A stretch of DNA of 64,000 nucleotides from positions 310,001 to 374,000 of the forward strand of contig JAYKXP010000003.1 of the NCBI GenBank assembly GCA_037176845.1, read 5' to 3'. The translations under genes and the position numbers were made by a program. The stretch is from Paramarasmius palmivorus (Eukaryota; Basidiomycota; Agaricomycetes; Agaricales; Marasmiaceae). A model generated the notes under the pieces. That model was not told the origin of the DNA, did not search any database, and worked only from the letters and a program-made list of their open reading frames with translations. Each line of letters opens with the position of its first letter. Positions within the stretch are counted from its first letter, which is position 1. This document shows, in pieces, positions 12,855 through 23,055 of the stretch.

Positions 12855-15800
12855 TCATAATGTGGAAGGATTAACAAATACCACTGTTCGGTCATTCAAA
12901 AAGGCATCAACCGGACACCCCTCAATCCCCGAGGCCGATGTAAGCGCTACAGTTTTTTCTGAAGTTTCATGAATGCCAACAAGGAGTCCGGCGTTTCTGA
13001 TGCCGTGTATCATGGACGGAACTTGAAGCTGTGAGGTGACATTTATTAATGGTTAATGAATGCGAAAGACAATAGATGTCCACAAACCAGCAAGTTTGCA
13101 TCCACAAATACTCCCAATAAGTTATTCATTCGAGCAAATTCAACCGCAGCACCCAGGCTTGCGAGTCGGAGGTCGTGGGGATCACCGCCATCAAAGGCGA
13201 TAGAACGGGTGGGAACCCGATTCTGTATCTTCCCGCAGTGTGCAGTGAGGAACACGGGGTCTGTAAGGGCATCACATCAGTCGTTTGCAACAGCGACAAC
13301 ACGAACGGTGACTTGCAATTAGGCTGCTTCCAATTCAGCGCTGCACAGACGTCGGGCGAGAATGACGTGAACATTATCCTCCTTCTGGAGAGAGCGCCAA
13401 GAGAAACTGAAGTTTGGGTCTGGTAAATTGTTCTTAGTACAGAATCTACTACCTGGTTAAGATCTTGGCGACGAGACAATGCCAGCGCCTCTTTGATCAT
13501 TTGAGTCGGATACACGACTTCAAGACAGACGCCGATGGACGATGGGAGAATCTACGGATAAATGGTCAAGCGGAAATTAAGTAACACATCTCCCGCCGCT
13601 TACCTTGAGCAATTGCTCCAACGACATCATCGCCGTCGGGGCCAAGTTGGCCCAGTCCTCCCCAGCGCCGTGCCCAGTTTGCTTTGCCAGAGCTTCGAAT
13701 TGGGCTAGCGATACATCGCAAACCCCAATATCTAACCCTTCAAGGGGCAGAAGCCAGTCTGAATGAATCACGGGCTGGAGATCTCGGGTAACTTGTACTA
13801 CAACGGACAGGAATTGACCACGTAAGGACGACACAGTGGTTGTTTGACCCCCAGATCCGGCTGCAGACTGTGCGAGGGGAGATGCCTGTGCGGATGTTAT
13901 CAAGCTTGATCGGTGAGTCCATGGCGGTAGCGATGTTTGTGGAATTACGGAAATTGCCGTTGACTTCCAATACGTCTCAACGCCACCCCCAACTTCCAGC
14001 GTAACACCATCAAAAGAAGTGATTATATTCATTTCGAAAGTCACCTATTGTCAAGAGTTAACCACATTATTAGAGAGCCTGTATGGTGACTCACTTCGCC
14101 CAAGGTATGTAACCGATGATCTAGAATTGGAAGGGTAAACACTTGGTTATTCTCGATTCCAGAAAACATGGAAGGAAGTGCGATCGCGCGCCCAATAGTT
14201 TTGGTGCCGAAGTTGGGGTATACCGAGAATTCAAGTGTCAGTGCATCGAGAGAAGGCACCTGAAAAATGAAGCTCCCTTCCTGTCCCTTCGGCGGCAGTG
14301 AGACACTATAGGGCGCCGTATTAACCTCTGCGCTAGTGGTCATGACCAATTTTAATGGGGCAGAAGTGATCAAGGTTTCATCCTTGAAAGCCGCGCTCAT
14401 GATGCGATGCTGCAGCCGAACGGCGTGGAAGTCCTTTTGTGACCTACATGATCTTCCGATGTTCACCTGAACCAAATGGCTACGATCAAGATAGTTGTGG
14501 CCGTATACACGATGAGGCATGATTGGTGGAGGTAGCGAGAGCGATGGAATTAGATCTATGTCGGATTCAGAGGCCATCAACTGGTCAGATGCAGGAGAGC
14601 TTTCTGATACCCGCCCGTTATCTAAGCCCATGGGAGAACGAGCAGCGGCATCCAGCAACGCCTCAACACAATTGTGATGACCATACCATGCCGCGTAGTG
14701 AACGGCCAAATGACCCAATTCATCTCTTATCCCAACACGTGCACCCGCATCAAGCAGAACACGAACACATCCGTTTCGGCCGTACCGCGCTGCGTGGAAG
14801 AGAGGCGTCCATTCATGGTACTTGTCCGGTGTATCCCAGCCCTGCTGGTGGAGCAGAACCCGACAAACCCGTACATGTCCTTCTCGTGCAGCTAGATGCA
14901 TAGGGTATTCGCCATTGCTGTTGGCTAGACATCTAGCCCCTCGCTCTAGCAAGAGCAGTACCACATCCACGTGGCCCGCTTGGCTCGCTAAAGAGAGAGG
15001 AATAACGTCCCCTCCAGGAGTAGTAGGTTGGGGCAAGACGTCTCCGTGATCGAGGATGGCTCTCACACATTCGACGCATCCACGCAACGTGGCATAGACG
15101 AGTGGATTGTAGTTGTCTATATCGAGCCCATTGTGAGGTATATTGGCCTCGAGCAGGACCTTGCAGATTTCTGGATGTCCGTTCATGGCTGCATAGTGTA
15201 GCGCTGTCCGTCCATATGCATCAACCTTGTCGACTTGTACCCCATGCTCTATACAAAGCTTGACGAGACGAAGAGCACCACCGATCGCAGCTTCGTGAAG
15301 ACAAGTACGGCTGTTGATATCGTCTACAAATTTGAAGTCGAATGGTGAAGATAAGGAAGATAGGATGAGGTCTGTAAGGTCTGGTGGTGCTTCCACGATT
15401 ATGCTCCACATGATACGAGCGATATTTCGCTGAGCCTCCGTTTCGTTGGAAAGCATTTCAGAATATCTGACGAACTGTGCAACCGCACTTCGATCACCCG
15501 CCGCGACTGCCTTGCGCAAATTCTTTTCCAGATCGTGGAATGGGCCAGCATAGGCTACGCGTTCAGCAAATATTTGATTCGTGATCACGTCGTTTGATGC
15601 TGGGCCTTCGAACTTCAAGCCAGAAGAGAGATCTGTGAGATTAAGGAGACAACTGGCGACTGTATCTGACAGTTCCGAGATAAGCTAGAGACCAAAATCA
15701 CGTATCAGCCTTCGTTGATGGTTCTAAGCGGACAGAGATAGCTACTCACCTGTCGATTGAACACGGGCTGAACGTCCACTTGACGTGCCAGATAAAGCTC

Positions 15801-16581
15801 CTTTGTCGTGGATTTAGAACGCTTGTCAAATTTCTTCAGAATCTTCCTGAAACCAGTTGCATTGATCTCAACGAATTGCTGAAAATCATTCCATTTGGGA
15901 AAAATTCACAGAGACATTGCAGAGGGTGTACCTGCAGTTTTCCGAGATCACGCTCCAGCAGCCTAAATCCTTCCTCAACGGCACTCCATTCGACATGTGT
16001 TTCTGTCGTCCCTTCGATGTTGTCGGGGAGGCCTCTCATTGCGGCAGCTCTTCGCTTCGAAAGCAGTGTTTCCAGGCGAAGTTTTAGTTCTGCTTCTTTT
16101 TGGAGATAGAAAGTGTTAATCTGTACAGACAAAATGTCCAAGATTAGATACAAAGACACGTCAAGATGGACCAATGATAAGCACCTTTTCCAATTCTCGC
16201 TCTAGCTTGAAGAAGAAGGCTGCTTTATGGGCTTGGAATTCTGGTCCTCGATCCTCATCTCGTTCGGAAGAAGGAAAGAGAGGTGGTGGTAGGTTATCTA
16301 GGTGTGATTGGGGAGATGAAGGGCTTGTTGTCGTCGATGAAGCTGATGATTCTTGGTTCAAGATATCTCCGGGGCGAAGACCCAATGCGAGAGCAGCAGC
16401 CTCTGAAGCTGGCCGATGAGCTTCAAGCGAAGAGATTATCTTCTTCAAGGACTTGTAGTCGAGATAATACGGAGACCATCCTGGGACCTGGTGAGACTGG
16501 ATATGTTTACCGAACTAGAGATAGACAGTTGGTTAGAACGCGCGTCTAAAAACAAGGAAGAACGAATTTGGCAACCTTCAT
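12855..16581 (-). CDS. PHO81: PHO81-like phosphate regulator: SPX, ankyrin repeats, degenerate GDPD
   Basis: Homologue of yeast Pho81, the inhibitor of the Pho80-Pho85 cyclin-CDK pair in phosphate starvation. A six-base first coding exon (16576-16581, Met-Lys) is followed by FGKHIQSHQVPGW and YYLDYKSLKKIISSLEAHRP, the start of an SPX domain. SPX domains bind inositol pyrophosphates. The large exon at 14041-15618 has about six ankyrin repeats (for example YGRTALHYAAMNGHPEICKV). A beta-rich segment, VTFEMNIITSFDGVTLEVGG, follows. The last part is GDPD-like: VVVQVTRDLQPVIHSDWLLP and VYPTQMIKEALALSRRQDLN. It lacks the HRG motif and the acidic metal ligands, as Pho81 proteins do, so it is probably not an active phosphodiesterase. 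The stop is at 12855-12857. An active Gde1-type enzyme is the alternative, but the missing catalytic residues argue against it. Confidence 0.85.
13261..13316 (-). other. GC-AG intron in PHO81
   Basis: The donor reads T|GCAAGT and the acceptor TTACAG|AC. Joining the exons gives WKQPNYPVFLTAHCG in frame, which fits the family. No GT donor nearby keeps the frame. The intron is 56 nt, a normal length for this gene. Confidence 0.75.
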
Positions 16582-16961
16582 GGAAAGTTATCGCTTGCCT
16601 AGTGTAGAAGGTATGAATGAAATAGAAGACACGTTTGCCGGGGATCACGAAGACATGGGAGACAAGGGAACCTCGAAAAAGGCCATAGAAATATCAGGCT
16701 GGGTTCAAGTAACAATTCCGGAACTTCTATCGGCAGGCCTAATTTTCTCGCCACACACGTGCCTCGACGAGGCTCACCCAAAAATACCTCTCCAAGTCAC
16801 AGTTCCCCCTGGGAATTCCTTTCATCGATTTTACCTCATGCTAATATACTCTGTCTATTTACTTGACCACCAATCTCATCTCCCCAGAAGTTTCTCGACT
16901 CCTCGCATCCTCACACATCGTGCCGACCAACTCAACGTTCTGACGAACGTGCGTACCCAAT

Positions 16962-18326
16962 TCAGACCAAGACTTTCCTCAACTGCCAAACTCTAGCAGG
17001 AAGCAGCGTCACTGGGCATTTACCATGCTTCTCTACATGGTCATATGCACAGCGATAACAGAAAACATACCCAGATGGCAGGGCTGTCGCATTATTGATA
17101 TTATCGTGACAGAGAGGACATTTTCCGTATGCCTGTCTATCAAATAGAATGCCGTGCGGATGAGGTGGGAGCATCTTGGGAGGTGGTACTGCAGGCCCAC
17201 GAGGCGAGGTCGAGAGCGAACGCGCTGGTGATCCAGGCGAGTACCACCATTCTAGAAATTTAATGAAGAAGATGGCTGTTGGCAGGAGCAATCTTAGGGA
17301 ATCGAGCAGCAGCTGCGGTGAAGTCAGCAACATTCGGCGTATCCTTGCAAGAAGTCCCTGTGCTTTGGATCCGTCTTTACGGGATGCCAGATTGGCCGCA
17401 CGCTGACGGGAGTTTAACCAACCAATTCACGAGTGACGAGAAAGACACATACGAAGTCATCAATTCCTAAACGTCGAATGTCAACACCTATCCAGGAGAG
17501 CCAGGGCCGATAGAAAGGTGTACGATCGAATAGGTATGCTATGTTGTACACAAGCAAGCATGCTTCAAAGGCCGTGTTCGCCCAGGGATATATCTTTTTG
17601 AAAAGCCGGCGCAAATATCCTTTGAAGCTCTGGGAGAACATTAGTCCGTAAACGTGAGGAAACGATAAGGTACGGACATCTTCTGTGAGGGCGCTATGTG
17701 GGCGTGTGCCCATGTCCTCGTCTAGTATATCAGAGTCTATGCCACCACCGAGCTCTTCATAGTAATCTTGAGCCTTTGCACGTATGTAGGGCAGTCCCAC
17801 CTATTAAACTCCATCAGATTTTTGTCATTGAAAAGTTTTCTATGAGCACGCACCAAGAACAGTAAAGATCGCCATACTTCCTTCTTGCGAAGTTTTTCCC
17901 CTTCTGGTATACCGCCCACAGCTGCTTGAGCTCGTTCCGGCTCGATATAAGGTTTTCGGCGTCGTTTCAGACCATAGAAATTTTCCGAAAAGGATGCGCC
18001 TGGATGTAGTCAGAAGCTGTTCGATCCACCGAAAACGTAACGCGTCTCTTACTGTGTTTCCGAAGATAATGTCTCTCCACGAAGAACATGATGAGGGCGT
18101 AGAATTCTTCATGCCGATTGACGATTCGCAATAGGTATCGGGGGTATCTTTGTGCAAAGACCTGGGGTAAAAAATGAAGATGGAGGCGAAGAAGTACTGA
18201 AGAACAACTCACGGCAAGAACATATTTGAGAGCCGGCTGAAGAAGATCCTTCAACTGCTCTTGAGCAACCAGCTCAAAAAGTGAGGGTTTCAATGGGTCT
18301 TCGCCGACATCCTTGAAGAATTCCAT
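16962..18326 (-). CDS. PEX12: Peroxisome assembly protein 12 (RING peroxin)
   Basis: Peroxisomal membrane RING protein. With Pex2 and Pex10 it forms the ubiquitin ligase and retrotranslocation channel that recycles the import receptor Pex5. The ATG at 18324-18326 opens MEFFKDVGEDPLKPSLFELVA, matching the Pex12 N-terminus. The next exons read LLRIVNRHEEFYALIMFFVERHYL and a hydrophobic middle (KYVLAVSCSSVLLRL; TAFEACLLVYNIAYLFDRTPFY). The C-terminal exon has a membrane segment, LLPTAIFFIKFLEWWY, and then an atypical RING: CPLCHDNINNATALPSGYVFC, CAYDH and CPVT. As in other Pex12 proteins, the full set of zinc ligands is absent. The stop is at 16962. Length is about 400 residues, normal for the family. 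Confidence 0.92.
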
Positions 18327-18759
18327 GTTGCGGTAGCTTTGAAGGTGAGAGTAGACAAGTTAGGACGGGTTCATGTCATTGTGGTTATAAGGAACCTGCA
18401 TTTCCCGAAAGCATATGATATCAATACGAGTCTTTTGCCATGCAGTCGACCATCATCACGGTCGTTCTCGAGCACAATAAATAAACCGTCAACATTGCTC
18501 CGACCCTTGCAATCACGAAAAAACATCGCTTATTTCCCCTTGGTTCACAGCCTAAAACACGAAGCACGAAGAAGAATCTGCCGTTCCGTATCGCCCTCGC
18601 CAGACCCGGCCCTGTCACCTATTGTCCATTGCCTCGTTGCATTCGAACAGAAGCTTCTCTTCTTTGTTAACCTTTTAATTCTCAGACTCCGTTACTTGGA
18701 CAATAGCTTGTACCTTCAAGTTGAATCCACTGGTCTTTGGCATTTCATTCTTTGACCTC
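18327..18759. promoter_or_regulatory. Divergent promoter between PEX12 and the UPF0303-like gene
   Basis: 433 bp between outward-reading genes. No coding sequence is supported; the small open frames do not extend into neighbouring exons. No distinct motif was recognised. Confidence 0.4.
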
Positions 18760-19753
18760 ATGTTTAGTGGATTGCAGGGGATGGCACCTAGTGACTCGGA
18801 ACTGGCGGCTCAGACGTTGAATGAGGAGGGTAGTTATCGATTTCCTTCGTTTTCGGCCTCGGACGCGGTGACATTGGTGCGTGTCTTTCCTCTTTGTCCT
18901 CACAATGCTACCAACTGGGCTATAACAGGGCCTTTCACTACGCAAACGTTTCCGAGCCTCTTCACGTCATGCCAAAGGAAAGGGGATGGTCATTTCCATT
19001 CAAACAATCGCTGGTCATACACTCTTCTCGTGTACAGTGGGAGACCTTGGTCATCTTAGCGGTATTGGAGATGTCAGTTTGGATAGTTGGACTTGCTTGG
19101 AGGGCATGATCAATGTCGTGAAGCGTACAGGTCACTCGAGCTTCTATGTTGAAAAGGCCATGAGCGCGATGGGACGGTCTTCAAGACAATTGTTCGATGG
19201 CCAGGACATGCCTGCACGGGTGCAAGGTGGAGGTAAGAGCGCGACTACGAATCTACACCGCGATGTCATGGCTGAAATTAGTATGATAGCCTTCCCTATT
19301 TGGTTAGAGGTATGTGTGTAACGCAAAGGTCTCGATAGCTTGCTAGAACATTGCTTAGAATGCCCATTGCTGTCCAATTGCAGTGGTTGCTTGCTACTCT
19401 GGTTCATCCCAAGAGGATCATCATGTAAGTCGGAAATTCCCTGTTGCGATAGCTGACTGTGAGTACTGACAAAATCTTCCTATTCAGCTTGTGGCAACCT
19501 CTGTTAGAGACTACATCAACAAGATGAATAGGACTAGCATTGCTGCGCCACCGAGTGTCGCGCCTTCCATGCCTGCACCGTCGACACATTCTGTAAGACC
19601 TGAAAGCGGAGTTGGTAGTCCTCTTCATTTTGAAATGACACCTCAGCTGATACTCTACCGCAGGAGTGGGCGCACGACCCGGCGACAAGTGAATTCACAA
19701 GCAGCAGGCGTCCGGAAACACCTTACGAATCTAGACACGAAGACGAACACTAA
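18760..19753 (+). CDS. UPF0303 / HbpS-like (DUF336) family protein
   Basis: Small soluble protein of the UPF0303 branch of the HbpS/GlcG fold; some relatives bind haem, but the fungal role is unknown. In-frame ATGs are at 18760 and 18781. Exon 1 ends near SASDAVTL. After an intron the next exon reads GLSLRKRFR, KGMVISIQTIAGHTLFSCT, DVSLDSWTCLEGMINVVKRT and GRSSRQLFDGQDM. A FPIWLEN motif follows, then CCPIAVVACYSGSSQEDHHL and VATSVRDYINKM. The order FxCxxG, W...K...V, GxSS, FPI and QxxDHxLV matches UPF0303. The best 3' end uses a last intron with donor GTAAGA at 19591 and acceptor CGCAG ending at 19662, giving a charged tail that starts EWAHDPATSEF and stops at 19751-19753. A read-through end at 19811 is the alternative. 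Confidence 0.7.
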
Positions 19754-19843
19754 GTGCCATGAAATAATTTCCAGATGCGCAATATATGATGAGCTAGGAT
19801 ATAGGACATAAATACAAAGGAGTTTGCAAGCCGACTCTTCCCA

Positions 19844-20502
19844 TTAAGATGAATATTCCTCAGTCCTGGGAGTTGACAATACTCTGATAGTTTCTGTGAT
19901 TATATGAGCTTAGTGTACGGAGCGAGAGGTGAAGTAACAGTACCATGTCTGAGGAATATCTGTCGTTGGCCCATAGGCGTTGTGGGGTCCGCATCGGGTT
20001 CGGGCTCGCGAAGTTCGTAGCCAGCTTCAACATATACTAGTGCGCCCTTCTTCAACGATTTGAGATATCTGTTGGAGTTTTCGGAAAACGATAGAACACG
20101 GTGCCAGCTGGTTCTTGGAGGTGGACGTTCTAGACGCGAATACCTTTTATCTCAGCACTAGTTAGGGTTAACCAATAAGCTTTGCAACCCACCTCCACTC
20201 TCGTCGGCAGGAGCAGAGTAGCTATTCGTTGCGACGGTGTACCTGGAGGACTGCTGAGACTCGTATGGACAAATATGGCCTGCGTCACGTACGTTACAAA
20301 CTCCATGTCATTCTTCGTCCTCCTCACTTCCGGGTCCTTGCCTAGACGGCCAATAAGTGTGAGTTTGGCAATATCTGAGGCGCGTGAAGTCGTTGAGAAA
20401 GCCTAGTAAAAATTCAGTATATACAGTAAAGGGTAGGTCAGACCAGAAACATACGCGAGCAGCAGCGCGTGAAGAAGTAGCGGCACGGATTGCGGAGAAC
20501 AT
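19844..20502 (-). CDS. RIM1: Mitochondrial single-stranded DNA-binding protein
   Basis: OB-fold protein that coats single-stranded mtDNA during replication, homologous to yeast Rim1 and bacterial SSB. The ATG at 20500-20502 starts MFSAIRAATSSRAAAR, a basic mitochondrial targeting sequence. Exon 2 gives SDIAKLTLIGRLGKDPEVRR and KNDMEFVTYTVATNSYSAP after removal of a short intron. Exon 3 gives SWHRVLSFSENSNRYLKSL, KKGALVYVEAGYELREPEPD and GQRQIFLRHETIRVL, ending at TAA 19844-19846. The order of beta strands and the WHRV and HETIR motifs match fungal mtSSBs. It lacks the acidic tip that bacterial SSB uses to recruit partners, as is normal for Rim1. It is divergent with HBS1 (181 bp) and convergent with the UPF0303-like gene (90 bp). 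Confidence 0.9.
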
Positions 20503-20683
20503 TGTAGTCGTAGTGAAGATGGAATTTGAGAATTTCAATTTTGGAACGCGAAACAGACTGTCACTTTGCGTTTGTTTTGACGCGCCAATATTCACATGAC
20601 GTACCGATGTGGTTAGGGTTTAGCGATCTCTCAATCCATCCACTCACGAAGAACTTTCATTCTCTGTCTCTAATTGCATTGTC
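20503..20683. promoter_or_regulatory. Bidirectional promoter RIM1/HBS1
   Basis: 181 bp separate two divergent ATGs; both 5' leaders and promoters must fit here. No TATA box was seen for either. Confidence 0.45.
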
Positions 20684-23055
20684 ATGTCGCGTCACAGATA
20701 TGTAAAGAATCTCAATCTCGACGGTACGAATGTCTCGCTATTGTACGCTTCTCTAAACTCATTCGAACTGCAGAGGAATTGGATGATGATGCCCTCTCCG
20801 ATGGCGGAGAGGATGAAATAACTCAGGAGCAACACAGTACGTCGAATCACCCCGGAAGATGGATATTGGACTGAAATTTCGCGAAAAGTGCAACTTATCG
20901 ATGCTTTGGAACGTGTTCGTGAGGTGGTTGGTGAAGAAGATATCTCAGGCCTGCCGGATAGCGAAGTGAGGGACACTATCTGGTACTATAACTTCGACTT
21001 GGAGGATACCATTAGGTGGTGTCTACGTACGTCTGTATCCTCTTGACACTCTGATCTGTGCTCATATACCTCGCAGAGGAATCGGGAAAGCGACGGGCAG
21101 CCAGAGAACGTCAAGGTGAGCGTTTTGGTATTCGTTGATTTCTACCTTTCCGCATCGCTTCGACCTTGTCGTCTCCTGTAAATCTGTAAATATGTCAGAG
21201 AAACACTGATAAGGTGCATGCTCCGTGGCCCCGTTGTTATACAAAATGCTATGAACTTGGTTCTGATGTTCGTGTTTTGCAGGCTTGAATTCAATGGACT
21301 TTCCGCCTCATGATGGCAACGAGCGGCCCCGAATACCCCTAATATATCTCGCCCAGCAACGATTGGCGGAGCAGCAGCAAGGTCAATGGGAGCAATACGA
21401 GGATGAGCCTGAAGAAATCCAACCGGGAGACCCAGTTGTGCCTACCCTTCACTCCAAGAGGAGCCTGTTGAGCACAATCACGGAGAAAACAGAGCGTACA
21501 GAGCCGTCTCTGTATTGGAGACATCGCGCCCCGAGTGCAACATCTGGTACCTCTTATGGCGAAGTCATCGGTATGTCTATTGTTTGATAGCATATTAAGC
21601 TCTTCTAAATTTCTTTTAGATACTGGTCGTTTTGACCAAATGTCGGGATCTCCAGTTGTGGATCCTAACACCATTCCACTGTCTCCTTCCGAATCAGCAG
21701 TCAATCGGCTCTCTGTCTATGAACCCGCGCCATCATGGGAGACTACTACGACCGGAAGCAGTGTTTCTTCACCTCCACGTCCTCCAAGCGAACCAGTTCC
21801 GCCCATAGAGACCATCCCAGAGATTCCCGACTCGACGTCCAGATCCACACACCCCACAACTCAGAAATCGGCCAAGCCATCGAAGCTAGCGCAGCTAGCC
21901 AGCAGTAGGGCTAGTGCGCGAACGAAAAGCACGACATCCGTTGTATCGACCAAAGAGAGCTCGGAGTCTGTAAATACCTACCCAGTATTGCGACCAGCAG
22001 AACAATCCAATCGTCCTCTTTCTTCTAGCACTATTCCCCAGTCCACAGCCCCATCATCGACCTCCTTTCATGTTGATAAAGCCATTCAGATTGCTATGGA
22101 TATGGAGGCAAAGGACCGAACAACTCCTCGTCCTCAGATAGACAAGCCGTTACCAAAGACACCCTCAATAGTATCTAGAGCAACGTCACGGAGCATGGCT
22201 GTTCCCACTCCTCGACCTTCTGCCCCAACGCCTTCGAAGGTCTTGGAGCAGCCATCAACTACGGAGAGTCCATCATCAGCAAAGGCCAAGGGGGCGAAAG
22301 GACCGTCAAAATTGGCATTGTTGGCCCAGGAGAAGGCAGCCAAGGCAGCAAAAACCGACGTCAAGAATGCATTGCGTGCTCCGATTGCCAAACCACCTCC
22401 ACAAGATCATCTGCCGCAAGAACGTACCGAGTATCTGACGCCCATAGCCAACGGAGCGTCGGTGACCACCGCTATAACTACATCGTATCAGACATTATAT
22501 AGTCTGACCGACCCATCTCGCCCTACAACAGCCGAAGCGCCACACGTTGTTCCTCTGCCTGCTCACGATTATATTCAGTCGTCTTCCAAGCCTTCAAAGC
22601 TTGCTATGAAGATAAAGAAGGCGCAGGAAAAGCATGTAGCACCCACGGTCTCGGAAGAAACCTCTTCACCATACATCGTACCGTCCATGTTTCTTCCACA
22701 ATCCACTCGCAGCCGTGCGTCACCGTCTGCATTTGCTTCCCTGCTTGTTGATGACGAGTTATTCAAAGAATCCCTACGTGAAGACAAGGGAAGAAGAAGA
22801 AAATCCTCCACAGTCACTTCCTCTTCTGTTGCTTCCCCTTCTTCTATTACGACAACAGATACAGAAAGCAGAAGCTCGACGCCACTTCGACGTCACTCCA
22901 CTCGGAAGCATAGACCTCCTATACCAGGCATCGCTGCTCCGTCCGGTTTCACATTCAATGTCCCTAGTCCAGATGATATTGTCTTCAACGCTCGCCGTGG
23001 AACGACCCTGGATACCATGGGAAGCCGAAAGTCGACTTCTTCATCGAGGGCTTGA
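20684..23055 (+). CDS. SKI7: SKI7-like splice form of the HBS1 gene
   Basis: A second product is predicted from the same start. A 49-nt intron (21571-21619) joins exon 4 to an exon at 21620-23055 that stays open for about 478 codons and ends at its own TGA. That exon is disordered but not random. It has three SKLA elements (21874-21900, 22300-22335, about 22584-22610). It also has [11 protein letters not shown] at 22714-22746, resembling the FxxxL exosome-binding element of Ski7-type proteins. Just before the stop is [15 protein letters not shown], matching PSPDDI in yeast Ski7. Ski7 bridges the cytoplasmic exosome and Ski complex. Both acceptors (21620 and 23146) take the same phase, so the exons can be alternatives. 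Splicing to both is inference from signals; the open frame and motifs are read directly. Confidence 0.7.

Noticed and set aside
19682..19811. Longer C-terminus of the UPF0303-like protein by read-through
   Set aside because: Good donor and acceptor signals at 19591 and 19662 give a coherent charged tail. The read-through tail has no typical character, although intron retention cannot be excluded.
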